Origin: Daphnia pulex
Lineage: Eukaryota; Arthropoda; Branchiopoda; Diplostraca; Daphniidae
Reading direction: 5' to 3'
DNA length: 64,000 nucleotides
Assembly: GCF_021134715.1 (NCBI RefSeq)
Contig: NC_060018.1
Coordinates: 3,613,501-3,677,500, forward strand
The translations under genes were made by a program, and so were the position numbers. The notes under the pieces were generated by a model, which worked only from the letters and a program-made list of their open reading frames with translations, did not search any database and was not told where the DNA came from. Shown in pieces: positions 48,315-60,083 of the stretch; within the stretch, counting starts at the first letter, position 1; every line of letters begins with the position of its first letter.

Positions 48315-50329
48315 GATAATTCTGCGTCGGTTATGTTGACTTGTGTTTCCTCAACGTTTATTGGCTTAAGATGTGCAAGCAGGAAGCAACCACTTTTTGA
48401 GCTTTAACACCGTGAAAAAGGGGAAAAAAAAATATTAGTACACTGCTACCAGTGCTTCCCTGCTGGGTGTTGCGTCGGGAGTTGATTCGTGCGCGCACAC
48501 CACACGCTCGGAAGACTCGCTTGACCTTGGTGATCAGTTAAACACAGCAGAAAGATAGCTATATGCAACGCCAAGCTAAACCCAGAAACTGATGGTTTTG
48601 GAAAAGAAGGGAACAGGTTGAGACGCAGTTAACAAGCGATGGTCTGTCTGGGATCTCTGTTATTGTTTTACCCTTTTGGACTTGGGTATTTTAACATAAA
48701 CTGTGTGTGCCTTTTTTTTTTTCTTGGCATCTCAAGAAGGCCGCGGTCATCGACCCTTCGTCCAAGGTTAAAGCGTTATGCGTCGATGGTGGGAAAAGAG
48801 CACCATACAGGTTTTTTTTTTGGACAGCACTGGATCGTATATCAGGTTTTCTACTTTGTTCTTTTGACACTACTTTGCATGAGCACTCGCCGAAGCATTT
48901 GAAAACCTCATTAACTCATTCACAGCTTTTCCAGATTTTTACATTTTAAAGAGCTTGTCGTTTCAATGAGGAAAATTGATTCCTCCAGACAAAGAGAGTT
49001 GTGCTGAATTTCCATATTTCTGTACAACTAAAAGTTTCGTGCTTAATGCATGCTGAAAGTTTTTATCTATTATATATGTTCTTTCCTTAATAATAGTAGT
49101 CCTACTTATAATAATAGCTTTGTGACAATTTGAGTGAATAAAAGAAGTAAATTAAATACTTTTATCTAAGAAAAGAATAAAGAAATTTTATAAGATGATA
49201 ACAATCAAAAACCGGATTTAATGTTTCCTGTTAGCAGAGATGTACATGTTAGACAACAAACAAGTTCCAGACTTTATTTTGTGTTTTCGTCTTTATCATG
49301 CATTTATTCGTCTGGCGTAGCCTCCGACAAGTGATGATTCAGCTGAATAAAGCTGACAATGGAGAAACCAGCACGGTACCGGTATATGGCCCGGTACTCA
49401 CGGACGCTGGCGCTGCACTTATTTTGAAATATTTTACGTCAATTATTTTTCGTAAATGATAAACTAGAAGAACCAGATCAGAGACCAGATAGATACTTAT
49501 CTAAAGTAACTTGTTTCGTTTTATTTGTTAAGAATCAGTTATCCGAAATTGTTAAACAGGTATTGTATTAAATCCTTTTTTTTTTTAACATTAGGTGCAC
49601 TGGCCACGCGGTGTTGTAAATTAAAAAAATTATATATCTTATTTTCACGTTTTACATGCGCTTAACGTTTCGTAATTTATTTTATTTTTTATACTCCCAA
49701 TTTTCCAAATTAAAGTAAATTAAAATGGAAATAAATGAATAAATGAATGCGTAAAATACTCTCCGCTAGATGGAGAAACTTGATCTTTGAAAAATACTAA
49801 AATATCTATGAATTTTAGAAAATAGATAGATAATGATTTTAAGATGCTAAAATCGGTGACGAATAATTTACTTACTCTGAACATGTAAAACAATTAATGA
49901 TTACTATTAACTTTTCTGCTTTCAGTCACGTTTTTATTTTCGGGATTTGTGCGCCCAATCTTGAGGTTGCTGATTAGCTTCAAAAATTGAACCTTCAAAA
50001 ACTTCCGAAATCAAAACTTCAAATTTCGGACCCTTTCCCTTCAGGCCTTCACCCTTTTAGTTATTTCTCAAGTCTCGTGTCGTAACTCATAAATTTTTCT
50101 TTAACTCGAAACGTGCTAGCAGTTACTTTATATGCTTTATGTTGAAAAATTCTACCAGTAAGTAACCACCATGAGAATATAATAGTATCCAAACATTCTC
50201 GTTTGTTTTCGTGCCACAATAACTTCATTTTTCAGTTCATCATATTTTCCCGCTCACATCACATCGCCATCGTTTTCTTGTTTGAAAACTCATTGGATAT
50301 TGCTGAATCGGTTTGAGTTGAGACAAGAA
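48315..50329. other. AT-rich divergent intergenic region
   Basis: Lies between the IYD start (-) and the CtIP start (+). The 1.2 kb from about 48950 is strongly AT-rich and lacks coding potential. Open frames at 48639-48949 have random composition and no splice support. Both promoters must lie here; I could not identify a TATA box with confidence. Confidence 0.4.
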
Positions 50330-52135
50330 ATGGATCTTATTGTTGGGTATTTATCTGCTGATCCCAGTATTAAAGGGATTTGTCTGCAGGATTATCAGAA
50401 TAAAGAAGAATATGTTTTCACTGCATTCATAAAACTTGCTTGCTCTGCATTCAATGGTAAGACAATATTCACCATATATTTGTGTCTTGTCATATATTTA
50501 CTGATAAATTCTAGATCTTCTGAAACAAAACAATGAAACGAAAGTAGAAAATCAAGGTTTAACAGAAGAGGTGAAGAAAGAAAAGAAACAATGCTTAAAA
50601 TTGACCAAAGAATTGGATGCCTTGAAGACAAAGTATTAGTCAATTAATTAATTATTTATTAAGATATATGTTTTTTTTATAACTTACTTAAAATATTTTA
50701 TGTTAATAGACCAAAAGAAAATTCGAAGTGCAAAAAGTGCATCACTTATGAGGAGGACCGCTTTGAGTTTGAACAAAAATATATGAAAATGGAAAAGCAA
50801 TTCAAGAAATGTGGTAAGTTTTTCTCAGAATGAATAATTAATCACTTGATGGTAATAATGTTGTTTTTGCTTCAGCATTCATTATAAATTCTTCTTTGGA
50901 TGGAGATAACAAAGTCTTGGGACGGGTTCGGGATATAGTCTCTCAATCAGTAATTGAAAGTAACAATTCTCAAGATTGTAATAAGGTTAGTTCACCAGAA
51001 GAAAGACTAGAACTGCAGAAACAACTTTCAAACAGTTCATTTCCTATTGAAATGGATGATGATGATACAAGCATTCTTGCTCCGTCATCTCCTGAAGGAA
51101 GTGATATGGAAACACAGCATTTTGGTGGCCCTGGAGAAGATATTGTTCTCTGCATTCCTGAGACAGTACCATTCGATTATCCTCAAATAAAGAGCAATAC
51201 TCAAAAGTTCTTTAAGTCCCAACACGTTGCCCCAAGCCCCATTATAAAGAGTAGAAAATCTCCCACTAAACTTTCTACGAAGTGCTTTTCCCCTATCAAA
51301 AACAAAACAGTTACGCCTCAGAAGCAATCCCAAGAAGATTCTGCATCTCTTTTGGACCAATCCATTTATAGCCCGCCTATTCTGACGGATTTCGGCTTTC
51401 CGTCTCGTCCGTCTGCAGCGCTCAATCAAGGCAAACCAACTGCTCAAGAATTGTGCTTACCTTTAAAGACTGAAGCTCTTCGTCCGTCAGTGTCTAAAAC
51501 GAGACATTCCGAAAACAGTAATCCTCAGGAGATGCTGAAGAAACCTGGCCATCGCTCTTTAGCGGAGAAACAGACACCAATCAGCAAAGGAAACAAATTG
51601 CTCAAACAGACAAAGTTAACGTTGACTAGGTTGCCTAACGATACGGCCTCCGCTAATGGCGCTAAAATTCGAATGCCAACCAAAACAGTCAGGATCAGTC
51701 CACCGTAAGAAATTTAGCCTTTTTACCCAAACATACTCGTGATTCATCGTGACCTTTTTTTATTACATAGTAGGGATAATCAGGAACCAAAGAAAAGGCG
51801 CAGAGGAAAAGGACCTGAAGAGTGGACTTGCAAGGATTGCTATCAAGTATGTTTGGTGCCATTATAACACCCTTTCACATGTTAATATGGTTTATTTTTA
51901 TTTGAAATCAAAGTTATTTCTTGGAGCTGTGGAAGCCAAAAAGGTTGACGTTCGCAAAATGCCCGTTTCAATGAACTTTTGCGCTGTTCATAGAAACCGT
52001 TATACGTATTATCTGAACACCCCGCCAAACTTCTGGGATTGCGGGATAGGTAAGCCTCCGCGCAACGGACATCTTTATCCGCTCGACGCTTCTGCGACAA
52101 ACGATGACGACGAAGAGGAAGACTTCTTAAAATGA
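50330..52135 (+). CDS. RBBP8: CtIP/RBBP8-like DNA end resection factor
   Basis: CtIP/Sae2 proteins activate MRE11 to start resection of DNA double-strand breaks. Exons 50330-50456, 50515-50632, 50710-50813, 50876-51704, 51771-51846 and 51914-52135 join in phase to 491 residues. The N-terminal part has a coiled coil (about residues 43-82) and a Cys pair (CKKC). The middle is a long disordered Ser/Pro/Lys-rich region, mostly in one exon, with many S/TP sites that could be CDK targets. The C-terminus carries the diagnostic Sae2-type block: a basic patch KKRRRGKG, WTCKDC (Cys413, Cys416), CAVHR (Cys441, His444) and YYLNTPPNFWDCG, matching the C-x2-C, C-x2-H-R and TP-x2-FW pattern of CtIP. The protein ends in an acidic run. 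It is shorter than vertebrate CtIP (897) but similar to other invertebrate members. No PLDLS motif is seen. Confidence 0.8.
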
Positions 52136-54568
52136 TCATCAAATCTTGTGATCCTTCTTTATTTCCAGTTCTCAAGTAGGAGACTATTTTTTTTTCTTTC
52201 CCTAGTGCCTTAACTGATAACATTCATGATCATTTATTAGAAATATATTTTTCTGTTCATTCTACCAATACCAGTGGTAAAAGTCGATAAGTTAAAGGAT
52301 AAATTAGAGATTAAAAATACTAAAATAGTTACAATTTTTTATTGGAAAATAATCTTACTATTGCGTGAATAATTCGCTCAGTGCAATCGGATTATTTGAT
52401 TATTTTTCCAAAAAAAAGTTGACATGAATAATTAATCTGTTTGTATCGCAACTAAATCCTTTGGCGATGTCAATATTTGTCGCTAACTGGGTGAGATTTA
52501 AAAATCCCTGCCGCGATAGAGAGGACTGGATGGGCGCTTAGTAGTTAACAAAAAATAACAAGGGAGGTTGGCCTATCCAGTAGGGAGGACCCCCCTTCGT
52601 AGTTGAATACAAAAGACTTCGCTGGAAAAGAGAGGAAGGGTGGGAGATAGGGGGGAAACGATTTGTCGTCGAGTCCTCTGAGGCACGCGACTCGTTCACC
52701 AGCGGCACGCGACCACGATGAGCGTTAAGGGTTGGGAAATGGGCGTTCCGACCGCTTGCTATTGACAGCTTCACGAACGAGGAGTGGGGATTTTTTGTCC
52801 GTGAATGTACACTAGACCCCTACACACACACCCAATTGAGATTTCACGGTGGTGTAGTTGTTTGTAAATACTGGTTTCGCGGTTCCCATCTTTCGAACTG
52901 TATCCAAATTGTCGGCATCGGTCGTCAAATTAGTTCCGCTTGCGTTGTCACCCATAACAGGAAATAGTGTGATGATCTGGGAAAACAGTAGTTAAACTTT
53001 ATCAATTATGTTTGGTACTTGTTATCGCCAATCGCTCTTTTGTATTCGATATGCAAGTGAGCATCGTGCTTATGGGATCTTGATCATGGGAACTCTTGCC
53101 AAACGTTAAAGTAGAACAAATTGTGCTAACTGATTGTTCAATTGATTTCCTTCGGATTATTGTTTATCTTATAGTTGATGTCAATCAATGTTTATCTACA
53201 CTTACTTCTTTATTGTTTTGGAAGCCATCACGACTTTCATATGTTGACGACTGTGGGATTCGAAGGTGATTTGGTTCCACTCGTACGAGATGATGACACC
53301 GTGTCGAATGGACCGTAAAAACATCTGAATTGATAGACGTCCCCTTCTACTATTTTTCTTCTATCGTCCCAGTGAATAACTTTTTCCGTGCGAATGTGTG
53401 TATAAACAGCGAGGATACACACTATCTCTTTTGTAAGTAGAAGTGGGCGTCGCCTTTTGCTCGAGCGCAGCTAGGAACTACCGCCCCTTCACACGCGCTC
53501 ACGGGTCGTCATGTAACCCGCAATTTTCCCACTGTCAAACAAACGAATCAGCTGAAAAACATCACGATTAACTTTTAAAATCCCCAAGTTTAGCATGACG
53601 AAAACATATTTTTTTCCTGATGCCACCAGTATATTTGATAACTGCGATTCACCCAAGGATCCCTTATATCATTTTTATGGAAAATCAACCTGATTACGTA
53701 GAAAACAATTACTGAATTCTTTAAAGTAGGATAGGCTCTTTTTTCACGGTATATCGATTACGAAATGTTAACCTTCGGTTTCGGATGGGTTCAAACTTCG
53801 GCAGATTTTGCTCTTCTTTAATCTTCCATCAAGGTTCTCTGATATTTGGTCTAAATTCTCATTCTAGACCTGTTTTTATTTTATTTTTTAACGTGGTAAG
53901 TGTTTGAGGCCGAGGAGATTGCCAACCTGATGTGCGGGATTTTCATCTTTTAAGGATTATGGTCTTCCTACACGTATGTGGATTAAGGTGAACTGATTTA
54001 CATCGTTTTTAGATTTTCCACTCGCCAAAATTCATAAATTTCATTCGTTTTGACGAAATTAATTTAAATTTTGCCTCTCCAACTCTTCCCAATCACATAG
54101 TCAACTTTTAAATTAAAATAATAAAAAAATCCCGTAAAACGAACTTTAAACGATTTTTTTTTTAGCTTAATAGGAAATGTAAGAATACAAAGTTTAGATT
54201 AACGTATAGCAAATTCATAATGGTTTTAGGAAAGAGGCTGAAGGACTAGCCTACTATAAACATAGAGGGCGGAGTTTACTTTGTGTCCTGTGAGAAAGAG
54301 ACCGACTCGCAAAACTGCAAGGGGATTGGTGGAAGAGATCTGATGGAACGAATGGGTCACATGTTCCCGACGTGAAGCGCCCCCTCCCTCTTCCCTTTCT
54401 TATTTGTGGACCGCCGTTCGTGAATCGAGAGAACGGTGGCAATAAGAAACGTGTCAAATGCAGACGAGGGCAGGGAAGAGCGAAAAGGGAAAAAAAAGGG
54501 AGAAATGCATTGAGATCGAAAACTCTTGTGATTGGTCCAGCTGCTGAAGACGAGGGCTGAAATCCCCT
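52136..54568. other. Intergenic region upstream of Fer2-like gene
   Basis: 2.4 kb without recognisable exons. Open frames are at most 78 codons with biased composition. Position and the regulated nature of the next gene make this a likely home for its enhancers, which I cannot map by eye. E-box sequences near the 3' end are noted in the promoter entry. Confidence 0.4.
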
Positions 54569-54596
54569 TATATAATGCGTGCTACTTCCATCAGAT
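54538..54596 (+). promoter_or_regulatory. Core promoter of the Fer2-like bHLH gene
   Basis: A TATATAA box at 54569-54575 is followed, 24 bp from its first T, by TCAGATC (54591-54597), which fits an arthropod initiator with the start at about A54593. An E-box CAGCTG sits at about 54538-54543, roughly 30 bp upstream of the TATA box, and CACATG lies further upstream near 54358. The predicted 5' leader is about 260 bp to the ATG at 54854, which is in strong context (GCAGCC ATG G). Confidence 0.6.
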
Positions 54597-54853
54597 CCAG
54601 CAGCAGCCAGATGATCTGAGCACTAGAACTGAGCGACATATTCTTCTGTCAGTCGAGCTTTACTTTCCCGGACCTAAGTTGTTTTGTAGCACCTCTCTGC
54701 TTCTGATCACTCATTCCCGCCTGTTCAGAATCACACAAAAAATAGAAGAAACTACCAACATATATACTAGTTCAATTGCCGAGACGAGTGGCTGATCCAT
54801 CACACAGCAACGATTGAATCAAGGAATCAAAGTTCTAAAGAAAAGCAGCAGCC

Positions 54854-55801
54854 ATGGCCAGCACCTCTTCAAGAGCAGCTGACGATCAAGTCCACTTATT
54901 TGCAGAGGCTTCCTTAACACCAGTTCAGTCTGCTTCGTCGACATCATCGTTTCAACAACACCAGCAGCAGCATCACGACTACCGTTTGTTGGATCATCCA
55001 GTCAATTTTGATCCGATAGCAGGACCGTCCTCTTCTTTCTACCATTACGGAGCCATGAATCCTGTCACTGCATCTTCGTCAACAGCCGAACAACATCAGG
55101 ATGCCACATCAGTCGCCGCTGTCGGAATGGAAGGATCGGAACAATATTACTACGGTACTTTTTCCATCATTCCATTTTTTTAAAAATAGTGTGAATGATT
55201 TGTTATGCAATTTAAGGATACCAAGGTGATGAAGGTGGAGATTCCGGCAATGAAGAAGGATACTACGCCAATAGTCCTTATCGAGTTCAACGCTTTGCAG
55301 CCAACATCCGTGAACGGAAGCGTATGCTCAGGTAATTTCTTTTTTGGTCCGGATTCCGTACGATGGAAATCATTGTCGAATTGAAGGTTTTTTCGCTGTG
55401 ACAGCATCAACTCTGCCTTCGACGAGCTCCGTATACACGTACCTACGTTTCCTTATGAAAAACGGCTGTCCAAGATCGACACTCTTCGACTGGCTATAGC
55501 TTACATCGCCCTTCTCAAAGATGTCATCAAGTCTGATCAAGATCCACTCACTTTTGTCGAAAAGTGTATGAGAGGAGAAATCAAACCCGAACGCGGAGCT
55601 GAGTGGAATACCAGTGGTAAGTTTTCTCTGAATTAGGAATTATCCGAGTCTCGTATTCATCGGGTTTTTTTTTTTTCCAAAATAGATTTAACTGCCAGAC
55701 TCAGTTGGATCAAGTGGGAAAATCTTGGTGTTCGCCCTGGTCGCCGCATCGCTTTGGCTGCTCTTGCAACGGTCTCCGTCGCTCAAGATAATCCATACTA
55801 G
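54854..55801 (+). CDS. Fer2: Fer2-like (48-related 2) bHLH transcription factor
   Basis: Class II bHLH factor of the PTF1A/Fer group; Drosophila Fer2 acts in specific clock and dopaminergic neurons. Four exons, 54854-55154, 55217-55331, 55405-55616 and 55686-55801, join in phase to 247 residues. The N-terminal 100 residues are Ser/Gln/His-rich. The bHLH spans about residues 125-178: basic region [20 protein letters not shown], then [20 protein letters not shown] and [15 protein letters not shown]. Downstream are [15 protein letters not shown] and the signature [20 protein letters not shown]. This C-terminal block and the INSAF variant of helix 1 favour Fer2 over Fer1/PTF1A (INEAF) or Fer3. 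The bHLH is interrupted by an intron after ML, a common position in this family. The last residues ([16 protein letters not shown]) are divergent. Confidence 0.88.
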
Positions 55802-56802
55802 TTTTTTTTTTAACCTCTATTTCCTTTAATTAATATATCAATGTGTTTCATACCCATATCTAGTCATGTGTGAACATAGCAAGTTCTCCTATTGCGGCAT
55901 TCGTGTCGCATCGTTGACCTTTCATGTATCATAAACACATAATCCAATATGCCATATTTGTTTGTTACCTTGTAATACTCGATGTGTAAACTCTTTTAAT
56001 GGATAAACGAATTTAAAGAGTAAAAGCCTCTTATTTTATTCTTCTGGAATAAATCGTTTAGACATATAATTGAAATTTGTTCAAATGAATGAACGATAGA
56101 AATTATTATTTATTCATTAGATTTTTCATTGCTTTCACTTTTTAATAGACTAATAGCTACTTATGTTTTTGGCTTATTATGTGACACTGGTTTTGGCCAG
56201 TTCGTGAATTCTCTGTGGTGCGTGCGCAATTGCGCATCCATGAAGGCGAAAGCTGTTACTTCTGGTAACCGTAAATTTGTCAATTTCTCCCTTCCTAAGT
56301 TAAGATCGTGCAAAATTAAAATCGCGAACATTCGAGTTTTATATTCAGAATAAAACATTGGAATTCTAATTTTTTTTCACGGAATCTACGGCGTTACATG
56401 ATAATAAGATTATATACTTTTTTCGGTAAAAATAATTGATTTGCTATTTTTTCAGTTCGTGAAATTGCGTAATTCATGCCTGTATTGTAGTGTGTATTTA
56501 TCAATTTTTAATTTTTATGCAACTCGAAACAGTGGCTTACGTGCAGAAAAGAAATCAAACGTTTTTCAAGAATCTCCGCGTAAATTAGATCTACAATCCG
56601 CGTAGTTTTTGTGACACACCTGACCATACAATAACAAGTCTTGATTCTTCAGAAGACCACACGTCCACTGTCTATGTCTAGACGACTACTTGTCGTTAAT
56701 AAGATTTTAAGGTTAAAAATCGTAGTTTGTAAGAAGTAGCAACTTCTCGTTGTCACGTCATGTTTTCGGTTTGAGAACTTTTACTCACATTGAAGTTTGA
56801 AA
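55802..56802. other. Intergenic region Fer2-like to WDTC1
   Basis: Contains the 3' UTR of the bHLH gene, with a classical AATAAA at 56048-56053 about 250 bp past its stop, and the promoter of WDTC1. Opposing open frames at 56129-56358 overlap on both strands and have no recognisable features. Confidence 0.45.
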
Positions 56803-59658
56803 ATGGAGGAACACAAGTGGTTGAGTGATCCTTTGGTGATGCGTTATTTGAGATCCAAAGAGATAAACGTAAGATTGCCAGTACCTAAATATTTGTAAAC
56901 TATTGTGATGCAAGTCTGTGAAATGCTGTAGATTCAAAATTACCATTTTATTTCAAGAACCACTGTAAATAATCTTGTGTTATGCAGGACTCATTACGGC
57001 TGGTACACCAATCTAAGTTGTCATCCATGAAAAGTCTGATTGACCGACTTGGTCTAGATTACGAACTTACTGGTCATGGAGGCTGTGTTAACTGTCTGGA
57101 ATGGAACAGTGATGGTTCAATTTTAGCATCTGGTTCAGATGACCTTCACATCATACTCTGGAATCCATTTTTAAAGAAAAAAATTGCTAATATAGATACA
57201 GGTATTTTGTGGTATATATAAGATAAATGTATGTTTGTTAAATTTTGATACTTATTGTATCTACAGGTCATCAAGGCAATATTTTTTCTGTGAAAGTATG
57301 TTGAGAAAAATTTATTTGCTGAATAATTTTTTCCAGAAAATGTAACCCTTTTTTCTAACATGAATAGTTCATGCCACAATCAATGGATGGCCTAGTAGCT
57401 AGTGCAGCTGGAGATGGACGAGTCAAAATCCATTGGGTGGACCATGCACAATCTATGAATTCCACTCCTCAGACTAGTCTGCAGTGTAATTGTCATGTTG
57501 GTCGTGTCAAGCGTTTGGCGACAGCTCCTGATATCCCTTACCTACTTTGGAGTGGGGCTGAAGATGGGACAGTGATGTGAGAACAATTGTTCGTTAACAC
57601 TTTCCATGATAAAATATTAATACAACGCGATTTTTCTTTAGGCAATTTGACTTGAGGACACCTCACACATGTACGAATGGTCCGTCCAACATTCTTATTA
57701 ATTTATTAAGCCATATGGGAAAACAGGCTGAAGTAGGCTACGCGCATGGGTTAACCATTATTTATTCCCTGGTCTATTAATATTTTATTTAAAATATTCT
57801 TCAGGTAAAATCGATTGCAATTAATCCCATTCGGACCGAACAACTTGTCGTTGGAGCTAATGATCCTTTCATCCGCCTGTATGACAGACGAATGATTAAA
57901 ATCACATCTGTTCCGGTAAATAGAAACATTTTCAACGATTTAGCTTTCTTAATGTAACATTATGTTTCTGCGCTGCAAATTGATTATAGTTTTCCGCAGA
58001 AAGGCCCAACCGAGGTAGGCAATACTCATTGGCAACTAATTCACAAAGTGAAGAAAGTCGTTCAGCTATTCCGCTTGGATGTGCTCAATATTTCGCTCCG
58101 GGTATGAAAAAAAAGTTACCTTAAAGTTTGTCATTAAAAAAGCATATCTATATTTAAGGTCATCTGCCTCAGAAGTTGGATGATTACCGTCGCCGTTTTC
58201 GCTCGTTAGCGTCGACGTATGTTACATTCGATCCGTCAGGTCGCTATCTTTTGGCGAATTTAGGAGGCGAACAGATTTATTTGTATGATTGCCTAACACC
58301 AAATCCCCCAATTACTCAAGTGCCTCTTTTGGGTAAAGAACCTTTAAATGGAATTAAAGGTTTCACGTTACCCCCAGACATAGAACAAATAAAAATTCAG
58401 GCCAACGCGGCCTTCCAGCAACGGCAGTACACTACAGCCATTGGATTGTACAGCAAAGTATGCGTAGCATCATTAAATTGTGGCCAATTAATGTTAATGT
58501 TTTTTCTTCTGATTTTACAGGCTCTCATCAAAGCACCAAATTCGCCAGTCTTGTACAGTAATCGCGCAACAGCTTGCATGAAACGTAATTGGTAACGAAA
58601 GAATTTTTTTTTTAGTTTTGTGGCGCCGTGAATGTGTTTTGATCGATTGTTCTGAATAATTAGGGACGGAGACACGTATGCTGCTCTCAAGGATTGCATT
58701 AGTGCATTGAAGATCGACCCTAACCAAATCAAACCCTTTCACCGGTTAGCACGCTGTCTATTAGATCTTGGCCAAGTGGTTTTGGCCGACCAGGCATTCA
58801 AATTGCTCAGGGAAAGATTTCCTCAACAAGCCAATAGTTCCACATTCAATACTCTTCATGTCGAAGTCCAGAAAAAGCTTGAGCTTGAAGAACAACGTTC
58901 CGAGAAGGAAACTGCTCGGAGAGGAGAGTTGGATGATGAATCTGACTTATTGGAAGATGGGGTCAATTCTCCGAGTTTAACAGAAAACGAAAAAAATTGG
59001 AGGGCACAATACTGGGACTACTCCAGCCGTTATTGCGGTCATTGCAATACTACCACTGACATTAAAGAAGCCAATTTTTTTGGAAAGTGAGTTTTGTTTA
59101 GTTCTCTACAAAATTGGAAAAATAATATTTAACCAAATGTTTGATGTCTATTAGCGACGGGCAGTATATTCTAGCTGGATCGGACGACGGATGTTTTTTT
59201 ATTTGGGATCGTAACACTGGAATCGTTGAACGAGTGCTGCGTGGTGATGAATCGATCGTTAATTGTCTTCAGCCTCATCCTTTCACATGTATGTTGGCCT
59301 CATCGGGGATCGATTCGGTGGTTCGCATATGGTCTCCGCTACCACAGGTTCAGATTAAAAAATTTTATTTTTGAATTATTTATTAGTCAACAGTATTTAA
59401 TATAATTTCATTCTAAACCGTAAGGAAAGAGTCGTCTCAGATCGTTTGGGGAGTGTGGTACTTGACGCGGAATCAGCAGCGATGGCCAATCAACGACGCA
59501 TGAATGCCGACCCTTTCGAAATGTTTCTTATGAACATGGGTGCGACGGCTGAGGATGCCATGCCGGATATTACAGTTCGCCCTCGTCGTCCAGCCTCATC
59601 TCCAGACGATGATCAGGACGAAGATCCTCGCGCAGCCATCCAATGTCGACAGAGTTAA
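56803..59658 (+). CDS. WDTC1: WDTC1/DCAF9 (adipose) WD40-TPR protein
   Basis: Substrate receptor for the CUL4-DDB1 ubiquitin ligase; the Drosophila orthologue, adipose, limits fat storage. Twelve exons, 56803-56868, 56988-57201, 57267-57295, 57368-57576, 57642-57732, 57805-57915, 57990-58101, 58159-58457, 58521-58591, 58664-59086, 59155-59347 and 59425-59658, join in phase to 683 residues (human 677). Several WD40 repeats occupy the N-terminal half (GHGGCVNCLEWNSDGSILAS, SAAGDGRVKIHWVD, WSGAEDGTV, LVVGANDPFIRLYDRR, YVTFDPSGRYLLANLGG). TPR units then follow (IQANAAFQQRQYTTAIGLYS, LYSNRATACMKRNW, CISALKIDPNQIKPFHRLAR). The C-terminal WD repeats (ILAGSDDGCFFIWDRNTG, LASSGIDSVVRIWSPLPQ) and an acidic disordered tail end the protein. 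This WD-TPR-WD order is diagnostic. Exon 3 is only 29 nt. Confidence 0.94.
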
Positions 59659-60035
59659 AATAAGGGAATATATCTATATATTTTTTCTTTATCATTCGAT
59701 TGTTAAGTTTTTTTTTGCGCTGGCTCCCCAATTCGATGAATTCTAAGAAATCCATGTTAAACTTTATCTCGCCTTGATGATTATACCTAACCTGTTTGTT
59801 ACTTATCGAATAGTCATTGAGATAGCTTGATTCTCACAATTATTGGAGCATCAGTCACCATAACGAAGCAGCAGTTAAATGCCAATTGTACAACAGGTTA
59901 GTTTTCTAGTCTTCCTACTTTCTTCCTTTTTAGTTATTTGTTTTCTCTTTTTTTTTGGCTTCACAATTGCATCTGTACTACACACATTTGATGACAAAGA
60001 GACGATTCCATTTTGCAACCGAAAATTTGTTGCAA

Positions 60036-60041
60036 TTTATT
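60036..60041 (-). terminator. CSTF2 polyadenylation signal
   Basis: TTTATT on the plus strand reads AATAAA on the minus strand, 43 bp beyond the CSTF2 stop codon. It is well placed for its 3' end and leaves about 380 bp to the convergent WDTC1 stop. Confidence 0.6.
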
Positions 60042-60083
60042 AAATCCTTCGATTCTGTGTCAACACAAATCATATTGGAACTG

